A stretch of 64,000 bases of DNA from Rotaria sp. Silwood1 (taxonomy: Eukaryota; Rotifera; Eurotatoria; Philodinida; Philodinidae), in assembly GCA_905250075.1 (NCBI GenBank), contig CAJNOP010000222.1:210730-274729 (forward strand). The letters run 5' to 3'. The position numbers and the translations under genes are program-made. Within the stretch, counting starts at the first letter, position 1; the number at the start of each line of letters is the position of its first letter. The notes beneath the pieces were generated by a model. That model was not told the DNA's origin and ran no database searches. It saw nothing but the letters and a program-made list of their open reading frames with translations. Positions 1 to 11,336 of this stretch are shown piece by piece.

Positions 1-110
1 GACATACAACAAAAAATGACTTCGATAAAATGTTTATCGATGTAGTACTCTTTTAGGATTGATGCAATTTGGTTCTTATTAATACTTTTCAAATACACAT
101 ATATACAAAG

Positions 111-630
111 TAGCCTAAAAGTAACATGAAAAATAATGTTTTCAATTTTTGTTTTTGAACATAGTAAATTAGATCTGATATTTAGACTAGATGACATAAT
201 TCAAAGATGTAGCGCATATGATCAGTATCTAGCTGTTGGAACTAATCCAAAAATGTATAAATAATACGAATGGAATTATGTTGACAAGTTTGTTCAATTA
301 GTACCTGAGCGATTACAACTTTGCAAAGATTTAGAGGGTAAACATATTGAGTAATTTTCATGAAAAGCTTCGCTATTAAAAACACTTGACAAATATATAT
401 TATTGTATGTGTGTCATTTTCTAGTTCTATTATTTTAATAAACGTTTTGTTAGAACTTAGAGTTTATTTTCTTACTTTTGACCATTCTATATTTGTACGT
501 TTTTAAATAAATAACTATACTTAAGTACTGATTATATGCTGCATCTTTGAATTATGTCATCTAGTATAAATATCAGATCTAACTTACTATGATCGAAAAA
601 ATTATTTATCATGTTACTTTTGGGCCATTC
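111..630. mobile_element. Palindromic (long inverted repeat) element upstream of or in a 5' intron of PAN3
   Basis: Arms at about 111-213 and 541-630 are reverse complements with few mismatches; for example, the stretch around agatctgatatttagacta at 171 pairs with the one at 558-579. The roughly 330-bp centre has no clear coding capacity. The arm-loop layout is MITE- or foldback-like. I could not see a clean target-site duplication. Confidence 0.65.
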
Positions 631-769
631 TTATCATTAAATACAGTAAAGATGAGACTAAAACATCTATTATTTCTTTTAAATAACTTAATCAAAGTTT
701 AATAACAAACATATATTTAATCTTGATTAAAACAAAATTATATATGAATTTTTTTTTGTTTTTCTTTAG

Positions 770-3700
770 CCTAATACTATGTTGGGTACATCACGTTTAG
801 CACATCTTGGAGTTAGTGGACCATTTAGTAGTCTTGGACCTGTTTCCAGTCATGGTAAGTATCTATATGATAAAATATTTATTTCTAATTACAAAATAAT
901 TTCTTGTTGTGAAATGCACATTATTTTGCTTCTGCATGTTTCAGTACGCAAAAGCTTACAAACGACAAGTATGATTTGTTGTATAAAATAACATATAGAT
1001 TGTGCATGTGTTTTTATTTTGTTCTTTTCTTGCATGCATTTTTTATTTTGTAAAATTTATTTGATTTGTTTTTTTTCTTCTAGTCGATGCAGCAGCAGCC
1101 TTGGATAATAGTTCACGTATATCACCAGATAATAATCTGGATTTTTATGGTTATTCACAAGCAGCATCCTATAATGTAAAATTGATTGTATATATTTTTT
1201 TGAGAGAAAAAATTAATATTTAACTAAAGATAAATTAATATCTGAATACTAAAATAATATCTCATTAAATAATTTATAATATAAAAATACTCCTTTATTT
1301 TGGTTAATTGAAAGGATACTTGTCTGGACAATTGTATATGGAATTGGTTGCTGAATTCTAGTTAGACATTATTTTCTATGCATGTCGGGAAAAAAAATCT
1401 ATGTTTTTCGAATTGTGACTTTGAAGTATAGTTTGTATCGAAAGAAAAAGAACAATATGATAATTCTATCATTTGTTCTTGAAATTCTAAAAGATATAGA
1501 ATTTGATAGCATTGTAGAAGACCGTTAACATGATTTTTTCGGGTTTTTTTTTTAATACAACAGTTATTTTAGAATTAAAACTTTTCTGTTTTTTTTTTAC
1601 TATTTTATTCAACTTATAATAAAAAAAAAACATATCATTATATGGAATTTATCTTTATTTGAATTCTAAATTTGCATAGAACATGTATATATGTATAGAA
1701 AATATTGATTATGTATATAAATATATAGATGCAACAATTGACAGATGATGATCTATTAATAAGTGGTTCGAATCATCATGAAGAAAAAGAACGTACAGCA
1801 CCACCTGATATGTCATCGGTTCGACAAGCTCGACCTGATTTTGCATATTTTATGACTGATGAATTGAGGTAAAATATAAGTTAAATGTTTTATTTTTACA
1901 TAAATTCAATATTTTCTTATATAGAGCTGAACTACTCAGACGTAATCATATGTTAACTGTATGTGCAAATCTCGATGTAGCAGCAGGTATAACAAAAAAA
2001 TTTATATTATTTAAATAAGATGTTTGTTTATTTTTAACTCATTAAAAAGTCTGTCCGATCAACCATAAACTAGATATTAGGATCAGAATTTTGAATATGA
2101 ACTTTCAAAGATTAGTTTACTACTCTCAAAAGACGAAATTCTGGTCTTACGTGGGAACTACTCGAAGTGATTCACCACTTTTGAGCTTATATTTTGGACA
2201 TATAGAGGGAATCTCTAGACTAGAATAATCCTAAAAGGATTCGAGTCCATAGGCCTCCGATACTGATTTATAGCCATTTTACTTCAGTTTTAGGCTATGG
2301 CATGGTTTGCACACACAAAGAGACTGACAGTATTTCGATCGGAAATTTTGTCCACAGATAAGTCTATTTGTAATCAGAATGTCCTAAAAATTTCAGCTCA
2401 AAAGAATGTTTTCTTCGTGAAATGTTGAATTTTCTAAAATCATTCAGATCTCATAAAAGATGCAAAAAATCTTATGTTTTCTCAACATTCAACATCTCGT
2501 GAAGGAAACATTCTTTTGAGCTGAAATTTTTAAGACATTCTAGTTACAAGTAGACCTATCTGTGGACAAAATTTCAGGCCGAAAAATCATCAGTCTCTTT
2601 CTTTTGTGCATTCCATGTCCTAGGCTAAAATTAAATTAATATGGTTATAATTCTGTATCGGAGACCTATGGACTCGAATCCTTTTAGAATTATTCTTGTC
2701 TAGAGATCCCCTCTATATATCCAAAATATAAGCTCAAAAGCAGTGAATCACTTCAGGCGATTAGCTCTTAGGAACTACTTTCTAGCAGATTAAAAATAAA
2801 CAAAAATCTTATTTCTAAAAATTTTCCGAACATTCATTAATAAACTTTAAACTATTTCATTAAATTTAAATTCTAGCTATGCCAGAACGTGTAGGTGATT
2901 ATTATAATTTAATGCCACTTGATAGTAGTCAAGCAAATGTACCACATAAATCACGAACTTTTCGTTATCAAACAATAAGTTATAAAGCAACACATATTCG
3001 AACAAATGCTATATGTTATTTAAAACGAATAATGGGTATTTAAAAAAAACAATATCTTTTAATTTTTAATTTTGTTATTTTCAATAAAATATTTCTTTTT
3101 TTTTTCTAAATAAAGGTTGTAAATTACCAACAGTACGTTTATATGAAGTTGTTGAAACATGGAAAAAAATAATACATGCTAATATTGCACAATTACGTGA
3201 AGTTTTTTTAACAAAAGATTTTAATGATGATCAACCTTGTAATTTTTTTTATTTTATTTATTTTAAAAATTAATTTATTTAATTTTTCTAGCTATTATTT
3301 TTGTTTATGATTTTATACCATGTTGTGAAACATTACAAAAACGTCATTTTAGTTCAAATAATAGTCTATTAAAAGGTTGGTCAAATCCTTATAATATATC
3401 TGGTGAAGATCGTCCATTTAGTGCTGGAAAAGGTATTTTTATATATTTATTATTTATTTATATAATTAAATAATTTTTTATTTAAGGAACTAATCAAACT
3501 GGTTTATTAGCTGAAGCACTTATATGGGAATATGTTGTACAATTATCATCATTAATACGAACATTACATGCAGCATTACTTTCTTGTCGTTGTTTACATT
3601 TATCAAGAATACTTGTTGATGGTGATTCAAAAGCAGGACGTGCAAAATCTAGGTATTAAAAATTTTAACTTATATATGTTCGAAAAAAAAGAAAATATTG

Positions 3701-6700
3701 ATTATATATTTAAAAAACAAAATTTTTACGTCTCTTCCTAGATCTTATCATCAAAATAATTTATAAAGTATTCTCCTACAGGTTTTAGTATTTAATGAAT
3801 CGAAAGAATTTTATTACAATACATATAAATTAGTATCATGGTGATATTTATAAGTCGAATAGGATGGATTGTACAAAAACTATGAACTAATTGAGTAAAT
3901 GTCTTTAGTAGGCTAATCTAATGAAAGATAGAATAATATTTCTCATATTGTATATGTATTACAGTGAGGGCTCAAAAAAGCATGTACATTTTTGTTTTTA
4001 CGCATAAACGAATAATAAGGATACTCGGAAAATTTTCTCTCATATCGAACTTTGTAGAGCTTTTTTCGCTGATCATTTTGGTAAAAGAAAAGTTTTTGAT
4101 TTTCATTGAGTAATGACGATGTTATAGTCAAAATACTAAACACTGTAATACATACTATATCTAATTACAACTGAACATACTCTGAAAATCACACTAAAAC
4201 CTCACTAAATTCATTGCTTTCCAAATAGTAATTATAGAGTTTTGTTCAATTTTTTATGCTCTTTCATATGAAAGAGTTGAAATTTAGAAATAAATCAAAA
4301 TTTTATTAATTAATTGCTAATTATTATTAATTAACGCTAACTAGTATTAATTAACGCTAACTAATTATTAATTAATTGCTAATTATTATTAATTATTAAT
4401 TAATTAATTAACTGCAATATAAGTATAAGTGCTTGTTACCAAAATGTAGCCCATTAAATTCTGCGTCGAATGATATATAGAACATCTTTCAGATGTTGTG
4501 AAATAACGTAAAAATTAGCCAAATATCAAAAGTGTGCTAAACTGTTTTCCCTACTTTATATTACAGTGTTTAGTATTTTGGCTATAACATCGTCATTACT
4601 CAATGAAAATCAAAAACTTTTTTTAGCGAAATGATCAGCGAAAAAAGCTCTACAAAGTCCGAAATGAGAGAAAATTTTCAGAGTATCCTTATTATTCGTT
4701 TATGTGTAAAAACAAAAGCATTGTTTTTGACAATACAAATAAGTGATTTTTCTATATAAAACTATATGTGTTTGATGAATTTAGTACATTGTAAACATTT
4801 TCGAAATGATGAAATATTAGAGTTCATCTATATAAATTGTTTTCATTTTGATTTATTTATTTGATATTTTTTTTTCTAAAAAAAAGTGTTCAAATACAAA
4901 TATTTGCTTCTATAAAATTTAAATGATACAATCTTATTAAATATAAGTTATGAATTTCGTTTTTTCTGGAAAATAAAATCACTAATTTAAAGTTTCTTCC
5001 TATAGAAAACTATCAAATTTTTCTTGCATACTAACAATTTTCGATCGTTTTTTTTTGTATAGATTATGGTTAAGTGGTGTAGGCATTGCTGATATTCTTG
5101 ATGGAAGTATTAATACAAGTGTTCAACAACATATAGTCAGATAAAAATTTATTTTGTTTTTTTTTTCATAAAAATATATATTTGTGAATTTGTTTAGCAA
5201 AATGATTTACAAGATTTTGGTCGTTTAATATTAATGTTAGCATGTAATTCAATTGTAGGTGCTCAAAAAGAACATTTACAAACATCATTAGAAATTGTTC
5301 AAAGAAGTTATTCACATGATCTTAAAAATCTTATATTGTAATAAAAAAAATTTTGATTTTATTTTTACTACAGTTGAAGGTTTTTTTTTGTAGACATTTC
5401 TTATTACCATCAAATCCATTAAAACCAAAAAGTATTAATGATTGTATGCCAATGATTGGTGCACGATTTTATGCACATATTGATAATTTACATGTACGTG
5501 GTGATATACTTGAAAATGAATTAGCAAAAGTAAGTTAGATTTTTATAATAAAAAATTATTGATCAATTAGAATTTCATTTAATTAAATTACATAATCATT
5601 AATGATTATCAATATATCTTTCAATTTGATATTAAAATAATAAAGTTTAATAGTATCTATATTAAAATTCTTGTTTGTTGACAAAGAATTCTAATTGCAC
5701 TTCATTGTTTGATAAGTGTTATTTTTTTTTCCATGTCCTACAAATCTCAATTATCTCGTCTGACGATCATTACTGAATGTCAACATTTATCTTTACAATT
5801 GATTGAAATGTTACGAAAAGACTAAAACAATATCTATTTCAAAATAGTAAAAACCTTCAATAGGTGAAAAATCCTGATTAAACAAAAACTATGTAGATTA
5901 TCGGAGATTTCTAAGCATGCGTATTTATCAAGGGAGAAGGAGCGAAAATGCCATACTTCAGCGTACTTCCGGACAGTGACGTGCCCAGAGGGGGGGGATT
6001 GGGGGGTCGATCCTCCCTGGAGAAATACGAACACTTGGAGGGGGATACGGGCCGAATTATTTTCGCGTGCCTAAAACCAGTTTCTCTTCACAGTGGTCCT
6101 CCCTGGGAACGATCAAGCCCCCCGGAAAAATTCCTAGGCACGCCACTGCTTCCAGACGATGTGATAACTATGAATCATCAGATCTCTTTAGCTATTTCAA
6201 GTCTACTATCGACCTGTATTACGATATATTAGTCGGAGTCCAGTCTACGTAAGTCTTTCAAACAAAAAAAGCCCAAATACTTCACGATACTTCCAATTCG
6301 GAAGTACCGTGAAGTATTTGGACTTTAGAGTGAGGTTGATTTAAGTAAGTTGAACTCCGGCTAATATACCGTAACACAGGTCGATAGTACACTTGAAATA
6401 GCTAAAGAGATCTGATGCACAGTTATCACATAGTCTGGAAGTATGGCATTTTTGCTCCTTCTCTCTTGGTATTTATCCTTATATCTAATTAATTTTGATT
6501 GTAGTCATTTTATTAATATATTTTCTTTGTCATATTAATCATGTCGCTATTTGATGAAAAAAAGAAAATAAATTCTTTATTATATAAACTAATCAATGTT
6601 TTATTTAATTTTATATATGAAAAAATCCACAACAATTCAAACATATAGAAACGATTTAAAAAAAAATTTCATCGAGTTACTCTCGACTCGTCCCCAACTG

Positions 6701-8696
6701 GTCCCCAATTCGTCCCCAACTCGTCCCCTCCGCATTAATTGACTCTCAATTCGTCCCCCACAAAATTCGTACCCCGTTAATTGATTCTCAATTCGTCCCC
6801 CAATCCAATAGCTACTAATTGGTGGCTAATTTGATAAACAGACGATTTTCAACAATCAGCTGTTTTATTCAAGAGTAACAAAGAAACAAGAAAAAAATAA
6901 AAGAAACAAAAATCATTTGACAAGTTTTGTCTTCAAAGCGCGTCCGTATTTGATCGCGAGTTGCATGTCAGTGATCAATCCGCCCTTATGGTCCTTAAGA
7001 AGGAGCTCGAGATTCTGGGGTGGGTGTGGGTGTGGTTGAAGACTAGAGCCATACCCATATCCTCATCAACACCCACACCCTACGAGCTTTAACGATTTCT
7101 TGTGTATAGATTTTGGGGATCGGCATAGTCTCCTCTCGTGCACGTTTTTTCATATTACCAACTGCTTTGTCGACTAGAGATTTGCCGACAGAAGCTGGTT
7201 GTTGAAAAGTATGAGTAGAGGGCTCGCGAAGAACTTTTGCATCGACTATGCAAAGAAAAAGCATACTGGCACAACCACGATCTCGACAACGCCACTCGTT
7301 GCTCGTCTTTCTCGCACGCTTCTTTGTGTATTGATGAGAATTGTAATTGAGTACAGGTTGACCACGCTCCGAAGATGTGAATAGCAGCATTTCTCAGAGC
7401 AGAGATAATGTCAATAGGGAAACTAATACACTACTAAGAACACGCATCATATATATATACAGAGTGCTCTACGCAGCAAGCAATTTTCTGATTGATGACT
7501 ATTATTCCTATATTTGTTTCTAATTGTTTCTGAACAGGGACGGGCTAATTGAAGGGACGAATTGAGAATCAATCAACTAGGAACGAATTTTGTTGGGGAC
7601 GAATTGAGAGTCAATTAAGGGGGGACCAGTTGGGATAATTGGCAAGGGGGACCAGTCGAGAGGATCCCAATTTCATCGTTTGTTATTTACATAAAAAAAA
7701 AATATCTATTGTCTACTAACTTCCTTTTAAATGACATGGCGTCTCAGTTACAAATCGCAAAAAAGAAAAAATCTCACTCATGTTTAGTTTCCTTTTTTAC
7801 AACTCTATCTTGACCCTTTTGCAATGATATACTGTAAAATAAAGCTCAATCGCTTTTAAAAAAATATCATACTCTATGAACCAATGTTCCCTAGCCATCC
7901 GAACATAGGAATATATATGAATTTTTGATGTAATTATATTGATTCACTAGAGATTATGCAATGCACACAAATATAACACACTTATAGTAATATTATCATT
8001 TCCGTCAAGTTAATATAAATTAATAAAGATTTTTCGAGTGACTAGAATTTCGTCTATTAAGGTTTTCATCAATGGTAAAATTCCAGAATCTTAATGTTTG
8101 AAATCGAAAAAAAAAATAGATAAGCTTGCGAACTTATTTTTTGATAACATGCTCTACTCTTCATGTACCATTACTGATATACGAAGTTAATCAATATAAA
8201 CTATGAAAAATCAAGAACAAAAATTTTTGTTTTTTTGAGGAACTTGATTGTAGTCGTTTATTTCGACTAATTTGTAAACTCAATACATTACTCGAACGAC
8301 CTGAGTATGTAAAATTAATTTCATTTATTCATATAAATAAATAATATTCTTCTTAAAAGACATTCAATAAATCAAGCTTGGTCAGAAACAGGTGATCGAT
8401 ATATTCTAAAATTATTTCGTGATTTTATATTTCATTCAATTGGTTTCGAGGGTGAACCAGTTATGGATATGGCACATATTGTTCAATGTTTAAATAAAGT
8501 AAAACAACAAAAAAAATTACAAAAAATTCTTATTAATAATTTATTCTTTTAGTTTGATGCTGGTTCACATGATAAAATTTGTTTAACATCACGTGATGAA
8601 CAAAATGTTATTATTGTTAGTTATTCCGAATTACATCAAGCATTTGAACGTTCATTTACTGAATTAATGAATTATGGATCGACAGGATCATCTTGA
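770..8696 (+). CDS. PAN3: PAN3, pseudokinase subunit of the PAN2-PAN3 poly(A) deadenylase (5' end uncertain)
   Basis: PAN3 recruits the PAN2 exonuclease to poly(A)-binding protein on mRNA, starting cytoplasmic poly(A) shortening. I read 14 exons: 770-854, 1084-1175, 1729-1868, 1925-1986, 2877-3035, 3116-3238, 3292-3432, 3487-3652, 5063-5135, 5198-5337, 5394-5529, 8240-8304, 8360-8498 and 8553-8696. All phases agree and give about 551 residues from the ATG at 779. Recognisable PAN3 text includes YYNLMPLD near residue 130, a degenerate kinase fold (about 130-400), [18 protein letters not shown] (about 445) and the C-terminal knob WSETGDRY / [10 protein letters not shown] / [13 protein letters not shown]. 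An acceptor AG sits just before the first exon and its frame is open, so that exon may be internal, with further 5' exons (including the family's zinc-finger region) outside the window. Three introns are swollen by palindromic or transposon DNA; the one at 5530-8239 is 2.7 kb. Confidence 0.9.
2130..2800. mobile_element. Near-perfect palindromic element filling PAN3 intron 1987-2876
   Basis: The arms run outward from a centre near 2455: about 2150-2435 pairs with about 2490-2785. Matched landmarks include 'ggattcgagtccataggcct' at 2238 against 'ggagacctatggactcgaat' near 2661, and 'ttcagctcaaaagaatg' near 2391 against its complement near 2505. Transcribed as part of the PAN3 pre-mRNA, it would fold into a hairpin of nearly 300 bp per arm. 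No ORF is present, so it is a non-autonomous element of unknown superfamily. Confidence 0.8.
3955..4745. mobile_element. Palindromic element in PAN3 intron 3653-5062
   Basis: Arms of about 3960-4145 and 4560-4740 are reverse complements; 'agtattttggctataacatc' at 4571 pairs with the complement ending near 4140. The centre (about 4300-4415) is a low-complexity array of an 18-20-bp motif, ttaattaattgctaattatt, with variants. Short open frames here are shadows of the arms and are not genes. Confidence 0.75.
5925..6475. mobile_element. Palindromic element, itself hit by a hAT-like MITE, in PAN3 intron 5530-8239
   Basis: The outer arms start at gagaaggagcgaaaatgcca (about 5933) and end at its complement near 6470. 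They continue inward through the agatctctttagctatttca / gaaatagctaaagagatct pair and close near 6300 at 'ttcgcgatacttccaattcgg'-type complementary sequence. The left arm is interrupted by the insertion at 5974-6148; removing it restores the pairing. The palindrome is therefore older than the MITE. Confidence 0.75.
5974..6148. mobile_element. hAT-like MITE (175 bp) with 8-bp target duplication
   Basis: The element begins cagtgacgtgcc and ends ggcacgccactg, a near-perfect 12-bp terminal inverted repeat of the CAGTG type. It is flanked by cttccgga (5966-5973) and cttccaga (6149-6156), an 8-bp target-site duplication with one change. An 8-bp duplication and CA..TG ends fit the hAT superfamily. 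The interior is G-rich and non-coding. Confidence 0.8.
6910..7390 (-). pseudogene. FLYWCH zinc-finger protein remnant inside the MULE-like element
   Basis: The minus-strand frame from 7390 encodes a FLYWCH-like finger: [12 protein letters not shown], then W33, C35, C40 and H60. The second histidine of the family's H-x-H is replaced by Phe62. The frame runs into the TGTGGG hairpin at 7016-7082 and stops there. On the far side (about 7015 down to 6912) the minus strand is again open for about 33 codons, including [16 protein letters not shown] and ending KTKLVK-stop. This looks like the C-terminal part of the same protein. FLYWCH fingers are common in proteins of MULE-type transposons. The gene is interrupted or internally deleted, with the hairpin at the junction. 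Confidence 0.6.
7016..7082. repeat. TGTGGG-like hairpin, copy 1
   Basis: A G-rich arm (gggtgtgggtgt, about 7022-7033) pairs perfectly over 12 bp with acacccacaccc (about 7069-7080) across a loop of about 35 nt. It sits between two coding fragments of the MULE ORF. It is the same family as the hairpins near 40.27, 42.41, 43.31, 47.33, 50.14 and 60.48 kb. Confidence 0.8.
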
Positions 8697-9320
8697 ATTC
8701 AATTATTTCTCTTTTTGTCTGTTATGTAAACATCATCATCATCATCATTTTTTGTGTTCATCATGTCTGTATATAAAATCGTTATTATATGTATAAAAAC
8801 AAAACAAAAAAAACAAAAAATAAAACCTATTTACACATATTATTTTTCTTTAACGTCGTTCGTTAGATATATTTTCTCTTTTGCCACTATTATATATTAT
8901 AGAAAAACAACAACAACAATTGTTCGCTTTAAATGCGATTAACTTTCTATGGATGACAAAAGATTTTCTTCTTTTTTTTCTTTTTTTGTCTATGTGTTGT
9001 CTGTTTTAACCTTATATTATAGAACGTGTCGGTGTAGTTCAAGATGTTCTTTCTTCGTTTTTTTTTGCTGTTCAATATATAACATTCAATTTTTTTTTTT
9101 TTCAAGAAACTATAAAAAAAAAAAAACATTACATTCTTGTTCATCATAATGGCAGATGTTGTTGTTTTAAAGCAAAAAAATAAAAAACGGTTAAAAGTGA
9201 AATATTTTAAGGGCATATAAAGAAAAATAGCATTTCTTGTGAAAGAAATAAAAGAAAAAGAAAAAAAAAGACGAAGTATTGTAACACTTTTTCTTCTAAG
9301 ACAAGATTTTAGTTTATAAC
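8697..9320. other. Intergenic spacer between PAN3 and the next gene
   Basis: This is a T/A-homopolymer-rich spacer with a short (cat)n run at about 8731-8749 and A-rich candidate polyadenylation sequence (aataaaacc near 8819) downstream of the PAN3 stop. Several short open frames on both strands are low-complexity K/F-rich translations of the A/T runs. I see no gene in it. Confidence 0.6.
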
Positions 9321-10890
9321 ATGACACAATTTGAAATAAATAATTCAAATAATAATGAACTAGATCGTATTCTTCCATTACCATATCTTCCAACATATAT
9401 TGCACGGTTAGTATTCTATAATATTTTTACTAGATTGATATTTCTTTTGTTTTTTTCAAAATACATTCTCAAAGAAATATTTTTTGTAAGATGAAATTGT
9501 ATTGTTGATTTGTTAATTGTAATGTTTCGTTTAAGAACGAGAACATAAGGATAGCTTCCTTTTGTGACTATTAAATCAAACTTTTTCATGAAACGAAAAA
9601 TGAAGAAACGCCGCCAGTTTCTTCAATCAAGCTAAAACTATTTTCACGTATATACTATACTCTGTTTTGGATGGATATTATTCTTTTGTGTTTCGAAAAA
9701 TATTGTTGTATGTACTGATTTTTGGCAACTCTATTCAAATCAATATACATTTTTAGCATTCTTTCGATATTTTAGCTTTTTTTTTATTCGAAGGATAAAG
9801 CATAAAATGATATCCACTCGAAACAGTAACTAGTGCCTATAAATATAATTTAAAATTCGATTGAAAATAACATTACAAAGAAACATAAGCCGTTATTCAA
9901 CATTGTAATCTTAGTATCTCATAGAAGACAATATCTGAAAACTTTGAGTCTATGAAAAGCTTTGCCTTAGTCATCGAGATCTACTTGCTCGAAAAATTTC
10001 AAATGTTTCTGATCAGCTATTCTCTAGAAAATTATTCTGTAAACATTCGCTATGATTTCAATTTTATTCTTCGAAATAAATTAAGATTTTTTTGGATATT
10101 CATTTTAATATCAAAAAAAAGATGAATAAAATAAGATCGATCTTAAAATATTAATAAATTCTTGAATGAACTTTTAGTCGTCCGAATAATACAAAATTAA
10201 ATTCAGAAGATACAATATCAATTTATAATTCAATATTTACAACAAATTGGCAGAAAGCATCTGATAATTATGCTACAAAACATCGTAATATTTATGGTTC
10301 ATCATATATAAATATTGATCTTGAATCGATTCAAACATTACCAAAACAATATGATACATATAAACAATATCTTTATCAACAAGATGATCCTAATTCAACA
10401 GTATGTTGTTAATTCATTAAATTGTTCTTAGAAATTTATTTTTGCTATTAGGATTCATTGAACCGTATTCATCCGTTAATTGTTCCAAATCATTTAACGT
10501 AAATTAAATTTTTGTTTTTAAGAAAATTTATTTATTTATTTATTTATTTTTCATTAGACAAACAAGTATGAAATGGTCTCAATTTCTTGATGAACATCCT
10601 GATCGTTTTAAAATTGCTTATCCATTACCTGATGAAGAAAATGATTTATATATTCCATCTCGACCAGGTCGTTATCCTGTAAGTTTTTATTTTTATTAAA
10701 TTGTAATTTTTGATAGCCTTTTTTTTTCTCTATTAAGTATCAAACAAATAAAGAATTACCTAATTTCTATACGGGATTAACAAGTCGAATTCATCCTGCA
10801 ACAAATCCATTTCGACAATTAGAGTCAAGACAAAAATCTACAAGTGCTCATCCAATATGGTTTCCTTATGGTACTGCACGTCGTCGATAA
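9321..10890 (+). CDS. Unrecognised 209-aa protein, five exons
   Basis: The exons are 9321-9406, 10178-10400, 10452-10498, 10558-10678 and 10738-10890. All phases agree, and the frame ends in TAA after TARRR. The product is hydrophilic and rich in Asn, Pro and Tyr, with no signal peptide, membrane segment or coiled coil that I can see. Distinctive phrases are LPLPYLPTYIARRPNNTKL near the start, SYINIDLESIQTLPKQYD in the middle and TGLTSRIHPATNPFRQLE near the end. Repeated short Pro/Tyr/Arg phrases recall small axonemal microtubule-associated proteins, but I cannot name a family. The first intron (9407-10177) is long; the rest are about 50-60 bp. Clean splice signals and frame support a real gene. 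Confidence 0.75.
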
Positions 10891-11054
10891 TAAACAATCA
10901 CAATTTTATAATACTATTTATTCGATAAACATCAATTTCAAACAATTATCCACAAAAAAAAATAAAGAATGAATCTATTTTTCTGAGTTAATTTTTTTGT
11001 TTTTTTAGAAAATCATCTTTCGGATTATTTTTTTAATAAAACTATAATCTGCAC

Positions 11055-11220
11055 CAGTGACGTAGCCATGGGTAGGGTCATTGTACAATTGCCCATAGCT
11101 CCAAAAGTTATTGCCAATAGATATTTTTGAAATCATAATGGTTGCCCTTAGCTGCCCGTAACTCAAAATAGTTCGGCTGATGAATTGCCCATGACTCAAA
11201 AATTTCTGGCTACGCCACTG
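11055..11220. mobile_element. hAT-like MITE (166 bp) with perfect 8-bp target duplication
   Basis: Terminal repeats cagtgacgtagccatgg and (t)ctggctacgccactg are inverted copies. The element is flanked by identical 8-bp duplications atctgcac (11047-11054 and 11221-11228), which is diagnostic of hAT-type insertion. It sits just 3' of the unrecognised gene. The interior has reiterated ttgcccat-type phrases and no ORF. Confidence 0.9.
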
Positions 11221-11336
11221 ATCTGCACATTTTCATTGAAGCAGAATCAAAAGAAAAACTTAAATAGGCAATCACAAAAACAAAAAGGATATATATATAC
11301 TCAGGATTGTCGGTATGTTTTAAGAGTAGCAGAAGC

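Larger units (their letters stand above)
6675..7670. mobile_element. MULE-like DNA transposon remnant, about 1 kb, with long terminal inverted repeats
   Basis: Terminal repeats of about 120-130 bp (6675-6800 and 7545-7670) are inverted copies built from the phrase 'caattcgtccccaa', repeated several times. Direct repeats aatttcatcg flank it (6665-6674 and 7669-7678), giving a target duplication of 8-10 bp. Long inverted repeats, an 8-10-bp duplication and an internal FLYWCH-type zinc finger together suggest a Mutator-like element. No transposase domain is left. It lies in the 2.7-kb PAN3 intron. Confidence 0.65.

Noticed and set aside
2225..2260. tRNA-like T-arm word (ggattcgagtcc)
   Set aside because: No acceptor stem, anticodon arm or promoter boxes around it; it is part of the palindrome arm.
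4300..4420. CRISPR-like array from regular ttaattaattgctaattatt units
   Set aside because: Units are contiguous low-complexity AT repeats without unique spacers, in the loop of a palindromic element in an animal intron.
5834..6252. Open frames of 61-94 codons on both strands
   Set aside because: They fall in the G-rich hAT-like MITE and the arms of the palindrome around it; the open frames are due to composition, not coding.
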